Positions 56,765 through 64,000 of a stretch of 64,000 nucleotides of DNA are shown here, in pieces. Position numbers and translations under genes: made by a program. Numbering within the stretch: position 1 is the first letter of the stretch; each line of letters starts with the position of its first letter. The notes under the pieces are model-generated. The model saw nothing but the letters and a program-made list of their open reading frames with translations. It was not told where the DNA came from and searched no databases. Location: assembly GCA_963082975.1 (NCBI GenBank), contig OY720347.1:48050655-48114654 (forward strand), in the 5' to 3' direction. This stretch comes from Labia minor. Taxonomy: Eukaryota; Arthropoda; Insecta; Dermaptera; Spongiphoridae.

Positions 56765-57470
56765 ATCAAAAAATAAGAAACGATTTCTATGAAATTACAT
56801 CACAATATTCTTATATATCTCTATGGTAACATAGGCTATAGATTTTATTAATATCTAATTCTAATCAATAATCGCAGAATTTAATTTTTTGAAGTTTATA
56901 TAGTTCTCCGTGTTGTTCATTCAAGAGCCATGCGTGACCCACTGACTGGCGGACTCATTTTACACAATGTATATAACTAGCAATCAAAGAATTATTATAA
57001 ATTTTAACTTTTTATTTTAAATTCTAATATTCAAATATCATTTCAATTAAATAATTTATTCTAAAAGTTCTCATTTTAATTAATATAATAAAATATTTAA
57101 ATCATATTTAACTTAAATTATTTTGTATTTATTCTTTCTATATTTGAATACTTCTTTTATTTTAAGGGAGGGAATTAACTATGATCTAAAAAAATTAATA
57201 AATGAACTTAATAATAAAAAATCAAATAAATCCATTAATTTAAATTAATACTATTAATGAATGTATATATTGTTAATTTATCTTTAGTTTTATCAATACT
57301 TTTATACCGTTAATTTTTATAAATTGTCTCAAGTCTCTAACTTTGCATTTTCTAAAATTTTATTATAATTAAAAATATTCAATAAAAATCAAGCAATGAA
57401 ATTAAAATATCAAAATAAAATGATCAAGAAATATTATACTCTATTATAACATATACAATACTTATAACTA
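56765..57470. other. AT-rich DNA, nothing recognised
   Basis: A short patch at about 56905-56965 (GAGCCATGCGTGACCCACTG) has no match in the window. Confidence 0.5.
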
Positions 57471-58260
57471 TAGGCGGAGGAAATATTAGACGATATCATT
57501 GCGGGTTCATGCCAAATCGATGAACATTAATTAAGATATTTTCATTATGACAGATATTAAAAAAACCGCGAATTCAATATCTCTGTTCACTAATTATTTG
57601 TAGACTTTAGTAAAACCTACGCATGACTCAATAGATCCGGATAAACTTTTTCAAATTGTGATCTTAAAATATATCTTGAAGGTAGTAAAGAAAGAGTAAG
57701 ATGCGGAAATCAATTGTAAAATATTAGGTGACCCAGACGACTTAAATATAATAGGAGATTCGGCAATTGCAATTACAGATAGCGAGGAAAAATTAATCGA
57801 GGTAGGACAAGAGATGAGGTTTGAAATTAATAATGATAAATAAATATATTTAGAAACAAACAGGAGCAGTATTAACATACAAAATGTAGAATTTGAATAT
57901 GTAGAAAAATTGAATGTAATCACGAAGGATAATAATATTTGAGAAGAATTTAAATCGAAGTTGCAATCGGGAAACGCCTGTTATCATGCAGTAAAGAGGC
58001 TTATCTCATCAAAATTATTATAAAAGGGAATGAAAATTAAAATATATAAAACAATTATTTTGTCTGTTGTATTATATGAGTGTGAGACATGGTCTATGAT
58101 CTTAGGAGATGAGAGTGGATTCAGAGTATTTGAGAATTTTTTTTCCAGCATTTATGGGCCAAAGATGAGGACACCAGGGAATGACGTAAGAAAGATGGAA
58201 CAGAGGCTCAGGATAAGGACACTTGGAGAAATGTGGTTGTAGCTGCCAAGAACTTTCGAG
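57471..58260 (+). pseudogene. LINE reverse-transcriptase relic (LINE 5)
   Basis: Read across frames on the plus strand it gives, in order, degraded reverse transcriptase (LGDPDDLNIIGDSAIAIT in place of the YADD region, then EEKLIEVGQEM), SSINIQNVEFEYVEKLNVIT, KSKLQSGNACYHAVKRLISS, KIYKTIILSVVLYECETWSM and FRVFENFFSSIYGPKM, then the end LGEMWL. YGCETW-type and NACYHAVKRL residues match the thumb/C-terminal part of arthropod LINEs. Internal stops, frameshifts and a deletion after GPKM make it inactive. Frame 58030-58242 is its longest open piece; the minus frame 57651-57923 is a shadow. Confidence 0.85.
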
Positions 58261-58491
58261 TAGATAGTTATAACATATTCAATAAAAATATATATAATTA
58301 ATTTACTGATTAAATTAAAATATATTTTAAATAATCACACAATAAGAAATGAATGTTTTATACATTGATTGAAACAAAATGGATGAAAACCTTTTACTAC
58401 TTTCAACCAAATACTATGTACAACTCGGGGGTACAGGGGGCGGAGCCCCCGTCTAGATGTGAAGAGCGACGAAGGAGCTCTGAGCAGCTAG
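58261..58491 (+). mobile_element. 3' tail of LINE 5 with GC hairpin
   Basis: About 160 bp of AT-rich tail leads to GGGGGC-GGA-GCCCCC (58436-58450) and then GAAGGAGCTCTGAGCAGCTAG, ending at 58491. It is homologous over its whole length to 41674-41950 on the other strand. No poly-A is present at the CTAG end. Confidence 0.75.
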
Positions 58492-59478
58492 TAGAATATA
58501 TAAATTTTAAAGATTGTATATATTATTATCAGTAATTCAAAATATAATAAAAATGGTTTACTTTTAAAGAAACATAAACATCATGTAAAAGTTTTTATGG
58601 AATTTAAATTGATATATAAACATTTTAAAATGAGTTTATTTAATGTCTGTTAAAATTAAATAATTTCTTTAATATTAGTAACGAAAACTGTATTGCAAAT
58701 AAAAATGAAATCAAAGTAAAATAAGACTCAACGGGATAAGAAGTCTCGATTGCTATAAAATTCATGATCGAAAAAAAAATAGATTTATCAATGAATAAAC
58801 ATTGAGTAAAGAAAAGAGAAAATACTAAAAGGGCTTTAGGGACATTCTATCTTGAGAAGATTAAATCAAAACAAACCCGTCTACAATCTTGATGCACATG
58901 ATTTTTTTGGGGCTCAATGAATCCTATCATCTTCAATTCTTTAACAAGTGTTTTAAAACATCGATAACAAAAGCTTTTTTAATTCTTAGTATCACCATCA
59001 CAAATATCGTAAAACACTTTTGAAAAGATCCATTATTTATTTTTCCTGAATGAAATTCTTTTTCTTTCAATGACTTAGCAATTCAAACAGTCAAAAGACT
59101 GACAAGCAAAGGGTCATTCAAAAGTAACTCTTAGATTGGAATTCAGGATAATGATACTTTAAATACTCATTTATTCATATTTTTTTATTGAAGATTAATA
59201 ATTTCAAATAAACTTAATACTTATTTTTTTAATATTCGTTGGTTTACTCTTATTTGTTATTGAAAAATTATTAAACATTGAAATAATTATTATACTTTTT
59301 TTTATATATTATATAATTTAGTATTCAAAAAGGCGTCTTTTGTATTTATTGTGAATTCTGTTTATATGTAAGGAATAAATTCAGTTCAAAAGTTATTTTA
59401 TCTGATCAATTTCTAAACTTGAATAAACATCTCATAAGTTTCAAGACATTTTAATTTGAATTTAGTATAAATCAGCGA
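58492..59478. other. AT-rich DNA, nothing recognised
   Basis: No gene or repeat end recognised. Confidence 0.5.
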
Positions 59479-59520
59479 TTCTCAACCTCTTAGAGGGGCG
59501 TGAGAATATCCTAGTGGAAA
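59479..59520 (+). mobile_element. Possible hAT terminal fragment
   Basis: CAGCGATTCTCAACCTCTTAG followed by AGGGGCG resembles a hAT left end (compare CAGTGATTCCCAAAC at 17527). No right end or target duplication was found. Confidence 0.35.
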
Positions 59521-61239
59521 TATTATTTCTAAAAAATTGATTAACTGACTTTTGGAAAGTAGACTTATTTTGTTACTTTTATTTTATATATTTTTAACTC
59601 ATTAATATTGTGATTTTGAATTCTTGGAAAAATTTCATTTTTGCTCTATTTGAGACAATTTACTTAGGTTCTTCGACCACTTTTTTGAGCATCCACTAGA
59701 AGAAAGTTATAAAATTGGTCCTTCTTTAAGAAATTAGTCATTTATAGAAATCAGTCATTAGATTTTCTTATTTATTTTATTAATAATTTCTCCTCTAATA
59801 TAGCAAAACTATTTCAGTCTTCCATCCATCTCTCTCTCGAGAGAAACTATATTCTATATTTTCATACTAAATACATTTCTGAATTTCTCTGAATTACTTT
59901 TTTATTATTTTTATTATACTTTAAAATAAGTATAAATTTTTAATTAATTAAATAATATTTATTTTTAACTATAATCTTTTTGAGAGAGATGGGAGAGGCT
60001 CAGGAACACACTTGGAGAAATGTAGTTGCAGCGGTCAAGAACTTTCGCTTTAGCTTTGAACAAACAAGAATGAAATGAAATGTTGAATCTTGACACATTT
60101 CATTTTAATTTAACTTTACTATTAAATACCATCCAACATTAATAATAAAAATAAACTTAGTAAAATGAATATTTATTATTTAAATTTTTTTGTATTATGC
60201 ATATTTTGGATATTAAAAGATCATTTTCTTTTAAAAGAAACCCTCTGATGGCTTCAGAACTTCAAAGGCTATTTAAATTTAAATGATGCTTATTAAATGT
60301 TCACTTTTTTAAGTTTCTAGATCTATAAAATAAATAAAATTCTTAAAAAAATTATTCCGAGAGAGTGTAATATTTAAATAAAGCAATATAAATTATCAAT
60401 AAGTTAAAATAACTTAGTAACTTTCTTTTAATCGATTTGATTTAAGAAAAAAAGAATTTCCGACACAACATATTTCACCCAAATCTAAATGAATTCACCC
60501 GCCTTCTTCTTTTACCTCTGTTCCTTGTTCATTCAATTCAAAGCTACATCAGCAATCTTGATGCAAATTATTTTCTTTTCACATATCCGAATTCCTCCCA
60601 TAGGCTTCCGCTATTTTATTCCTACCCTTATTGTCAATGTCGCATTTCGTCGCCGACCATCTTTTTTTCGACATTCTTTATACGAACCAATGTTTTTTTT
60701 CATCCATTGATTATTTTTATTTGTCGTTTCACAAACTTTTTTTATTCAAAAAGAGAGACTTTTTTTCAGTCTGGTTAAATAACAAAAAAAAAAAAACTTT
60801 TATCAATTGCATTTCCAATCTAGGTATATAATTAGTTATATCTCTATATTTATGAATATAATTATTTTTTTCATTTCATATTGTTTTCATTTCTTTTTTT
60901 TATACATATTATTTTAATTAAAATTATTTATAGATCCTTAAAGTGGATGATAAAAATTTTAACGATCAGTTAAATATTTTAATGCTAAACAAGAATGAAT
61001 AAAAAATGATTTCCGGAAAAAAAAATTTCTTCCATATTTTTAAGAGAATAAGAAAAAAATCTCTAAGAGTAAATTATAATTTTTATGTCCATCTGAATAA
61101 TTGACTGTCAAACATTTATGTTATTATTTCTTTTATCCCATTTATATTATAATGTGATTATCTGTCTATTTACTCTAACAATCTGTTCTTATTTTTTAAT
61201 CTTTACCTTTAATCAGTTTTCTATTTTCAATAATCAATA
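59521..61239. other. AT-rich DNA with one LINE scrap
   Basis: At about 59980-60050 the plus strand (GGGAGAGGCTCAGGAACACA ... GTAGTTGCAGCGGTCAAG) matches the last codons of the LINE family of 31640-32145. A frame at 60489-60710 (MNSPAFFFYLCSLF) is hydrophobic without a domain and is not called. The rest is AT-rich. Confidence 0.5.
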
Positions 61240-61247
61240 ATCTAGAA
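61240..61247 (+). repeat. Target-site duplication of hAT MITE (left)
   Basis: ATCTAGAA, matching 61541-61548 (ATATAGAA) at 7 of 8 positions. Confidence 0.75.
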
Positions 61248-61540
61248 CAGGGATGTCCAACCTTTTAATTTAATGGGCCACATCGCAAACTTAAATATTT
61301 AACTGGGTCGCAAAATTACCAGAATATGTTAAGCCTAGCTAGTGAATGTCTCAAAACTTATGGAGATTTTTGGGGATAGAGGTGGTTTTTTGTTTTTGAA
61401 TGTTGCAGCCTTTTTTTATAGCCTCAAAGTTATAGGTCACATTCTTTAAAATTTAACTCCAAAATGAGTCGATAGTGGGCCGCATCAAAACTTTTAGTGG
61501 GCCGCAATGCGGCCCGCGGGCCGCGAGTTGGACATCCCTG
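61248..61540 (-). mobile_element. hAT-type MITE, 293 bp (GATGTCCAA family)
   Basis: TIRs CAGGGATGTCCAACC on the left and CAGGGATGTCCAACT inward on the right. It is an inverted-orientation sister of 39275-39562, sharing GTTTTGAGACATTCACTAGC-type internal sequence. The right end has a GCGGCCCGCGGGCCGC palindrome (about 61509-61524) that the sister lacks or has lost. Confidence 0.88.
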
Positions 61541-61548
61541 ATATAGAA
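61541..61548 (+). repeat. Target-site duplication of hAT MITE (right)
   Basis: ATATAGAA, the partner of 61240-61247. Confidence 0.75.
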
Positions 61549-62051
61549 CATAGTTTCCCAACCTTTTATGAAATACTGCTCCCTTTAAAAGAAAAGCAAC
61601 TTTCAACGCCCCTTTACATAATAGTTAATTATACCAATTTCTGTCAATTATCTATTAATAATCACAAATTAAAAATTAATTCTCTCACTCTCTCTCTCTC
61701 TGAGTAATCGTGTTACTCGTGGTCGTGGTTGAGGTTCGTGATTATTAATTATTTAAAAATACTAAAACATGTTATAATAAAAACATTTAATTCAGACAAA
61801 GAACATAAAAAGTGTTATGAACAAAATTATAACTTAACCAGCAATTAAAGACAATACACAGTCCTGAAATATTCTTCATTTGACAAAAAATTTAAAAACA
61901 AATATATAATAAAAAACAATATACACCCACACACACAGTAAGAAACAGAAATATTAATGAAACGATTGATCCTAGTGGTGTTTTAACAATTTGTTAATAC
62001 CGGGTTTCAATTTAAGTGGCAAATCACCACGCTCAGTGATCAGCAGTCTTT
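61549..62051. other. AT-rich DNA, possible hAT scrap
   Basis: AGTTTCCCAACCTTTTATG at about 61551 resembles an eroded hAT end. A CT microsatellite lies at about 61680-61701. Nothing else was recognised. Confidence 0.4.
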
Positions 62052-62472
62052 GTATTTCTCCACGAATCATGCATTTTGTTAACAGAAAAAAGGTATGATG
62101 TCTGTCCGTCCGTCCGTCTATCAGGCCATTGTGTGTCCCTATAGACGTGTATAGCTTGAACGGCTCAACGGATTTTGATAAAATTTGGTATATTAACTTA
62201 ATGCATCAGTAGCATGAATTCGTCAACTCTTGGTGTATATCCGGAACTTGGAAGTGGTAGTTTACGAAGTATTAATTTTTGTATTCATTGTCGGAAAATA
62301 TTTCACTTAAAATATAGTAGTAATTAATAATTGTGAGTAATTAAACTAAATATATAATTTAGTCATTTTAATTTAAGTTTTAAAAATATTTTTTTTTTGA
62401 TACTTTATATATTTAAATGTTGTTAATTTATTTCGGTCGATTCTGTGCCTGACCACAGACACATTTTTTAGA
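62052..62472 (+). mobile_element. Helentron-like repeat, family A subfamily, copy A7
   Basis: It starts inside the 5' part (CTCCACGAATCATGCATTTT), has TGTCTGTCCGTCCGTCCG, CGGCTCAACGGATTTTG, AAATTTGGTATATTAAC and a TATATCCGGAACTTGG block, then a body without TGACGTCA that matches copy A3 (14858-15335). It ends near TTTCGGTCGATTCTGTGCC. The terminal hairpin is decayed. Confidence 0.65.
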
Positions 62473-62559
62473 CATAAATTAGCTACTGCACTAAACTAAA
62501 TCACTCAAATATGATGAAGGAAACGCAATTAAAAATTTCAGTACTATTTTCTATAATGC

Positions 62560-63300
62560 ACATTGGACGGCTGATATTGATTTTTGGAGCCAGAACTCTT
62601 GGCATCCAATTTACTTTTACAAAGTCCTACAAGTTCTTTTTCTAAATTTGATTTTCTGTTGTATCTGCATTTGCAAAAGGTTCTAAAACCCAGCTTGGTA
62701 TATTCGTATTTAAAATATCCTGGAATCGCTCTGTAAAATAAGTATGAAAAGTGTTGGCATTAAATAAATAAATATTCATAATTTACCGATAATACTGATT
62801 ATGTCAGAAAGTGCTTGAATTCACTTCTTCATAGATTTCGCGCGTTTGAATAGAAGAAGTTTTTGTTTTTATCGAATTCAACTTATCACACACCTTCCCA
62901 TTGCAACTTAACATCATTAAATATTTTAAAAAGATCTGTGTCAAATAAGCGATCAAGTTTCAAGTAATCAAGTTTACCATCATCTATTTTTTCAAGAAAG
63001 TCTCATACTGATTGTGAGTCAAATAGTTTGGAAAAGCGATTCAGACAAACACCTTTATACTTCTGAGCGCAGCAGCAAGCGATTATAGTCTTCATCGTTT
63101 CACTATAAAGTTACCCAAATAATTTGTCATTTCATGACATACAACTTTTCACATTCTCCTTTGCTTGTTCGTTGTGTGCCACTGAACTTGCCCTGCAAAC
63201 AAGTTATCACAAGTTCTCGTATTTTTTTTTCTAAATAATTGCATAAATCACTCCTTTGCCTACCAACTTGCATAGACTTGTTACCGACAATCCGAAATCG
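62560..63300 (-). pseudogene. Possible hAT/ZBED-type transposase relic
   Basis: On the minus strand one frame (about 63010 down to 62888) reads FSKLFDSQSV, a stop, then DFLEKIDDGKLDYLKLDRLF and onward to QWEGV, which looks like real protein rather than AT-rich noise. Further upstream, near 63190, ITCLQGKFSG resembles the LN..LQGK box of ZBED/hAT-like transposases. Frames are broken and no TIRs were found. The family assignment is tentative. Confidence 0.35.
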
Positions 63301-64000
63301 AAATAATTAGAAAATTTATTAATGCTTATTTTAATGTCTTAATGTCTATTTACTTTATACAATAATAAACACCTTGGACTGCTAGACAAAATGTTTATTC
63401 ATCAAAAGAGGGTATTTTCAATTATATTCAATTTCTCATTAGGTAGGTATGAGGCGACCACCCCCTTGACTCATACGTATAACTTCCTCCTATTTGTCTT
63501 TGGACCCGCTACCGCCTCCACGAAAAGCTCCAACGAAAACGTACCCCATTAGGAATCTATAATCTAGTAGTATTCCTTTGGTAACATTTGAAATTAATTT
63601 TAATACGGAAATAAATTTTATTTTTTATTTTAATATTATTATTAAAATTATTTAAGTAAGCTTCTCTAGGAGAAAGCAATGTTATATTTACAACGGGTAT
63701 TGTTAGGCAAAACCGTAGGATGCCATTCAATTGAAAATTGCTGAGATAAGAAGAGGCAATACCTGGAACTGATTTTAAAATTTCAAAATCCAAATAATAT
63801 CCTAATTTTTTGAAAAAGTTCAAAATTTTTTGCAGGAACAAAATAGTATCCACACCATAGGTTTCACCATTAAATAAACTAAGCTTGTTTCTTGCATACC
63901 AGCTGAAGTGATAATGTTCTATTCTATAGTAAATTTACAATTTTTTTAAAAAATTTAATAAATATCATTTAAATAATAAAATTTGTTGTTTTTTTTTTAT
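63301..64000. other. Mixed-composition DNA and an unassigned minus-strand frame
   Basis: A patch at about 63440-63560 (GAGGCGACCACCCCCTTG, GGACCCGCTACCGCCTCC) is GC-richer than the background. The minus frame 63557-63853 (98 codons, with VPGIASSYLSNFQLNGILRF) is not recognisable; it could be part of a TE or chance. The window end is AT-rich. Confidence 0.35.

Noticed and set aside
60489..60831. Two overlapping hydrophobic frames
   Set aside because: Phe/Ile-rich translations of T-rich DNA with no signal peptide-cleavage context, domain or homolog recognised.

Overview
This is an eukaryotic, very AT-rich (roughly three quarters A+T by eye) genomic segment, almost certainly from an arthropod. 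The evidence is the repeat content: a BEL/Pao LTR retrotransposon, mariner, Tc1-like, pogo-like and hAT DNA transposons, non-LTR reverse transcriptase relics of a type common in arthropods, and non-autonomous Helentron-like repeats built like those of insects. I cannot name the species. No host protein-coding gene, rRNA or convincing tRNA gene could be recognised. The window reads as transposon-filled intergenic or intronic DNA, and most of its short open reading frames are chance frames in AT-rich sequence or transposon shadows.

Layout. 1-25 kb: Helentron-like repeats of three families (A, B and C below), a TIR element with an inverted twin (2.2-2.7 kb), a pogo-like MITE (5.4-5.8 kb), a LINE relic (7.5-7.9 kb), a 43-bp inverted repeat around a small structured loop (13.8 kb), a palindromic mariner relic (17.0-17.4 kb), two hAT MITEs with perfect 8-bp target duplications (17.5 and 19.5 kb), a repeat pair E (15.7 and 20.2 kb) and a foldback with 132-bp arms (21.1-21.6 kb). 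25.7-30.0 kb: a nearly intact-ended BEL/Pao insertion on the minus strand with two ~994-bp LTRs, an ATAGA target duplication, a gag-protease ORF of 657 residues and no pol. 30-45 kb: a SINE-like element, LINE ends, mariner and Tc1-like relics, a hAT MITE, a family A repeat, and a diverged solo BEL LTR (44.5-45.4 kb, CTGAT duplication). 45-64 kb: a second pogo-like MITE, more family A, B and C copies, a tandem duplication with a GTAT microsatellite (56.4-56.8 kb), the longest LINE relic (57.5-58.5 kb), a hAT MITE that is sister to the one at 39.3 kb, and a possible hAT transposase relic (62.6-63.3 kb).

The most interesting pattern is that repeat families A, B and C (17 copies), which share little overall sequence, follow one structural plan. 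Each has a 10-11 bp 5' motif, a body with a GT-rich or TGTCTGTCCG-type tract followed by an AAATTTGGTA motif and CGGAAG, then the inverted copy of the 5' motif, a spacer of 1-4 nt, and a short hairpin with a 4-nt loop just before a T-rich end. This is the plan of Helentron-associated (HINE/DINE-1-like) elements that are moved by a rolling-circle transposase supplied elsewhere. A possible fourth family (D) shows the same kind of hairpin. The BEL element is the second point of interest: its LTRs carry a conserved terminal palindrome and a conserved hydrophobic small ORF, and the two LTRs differ almost only in the outermost 40 bp.
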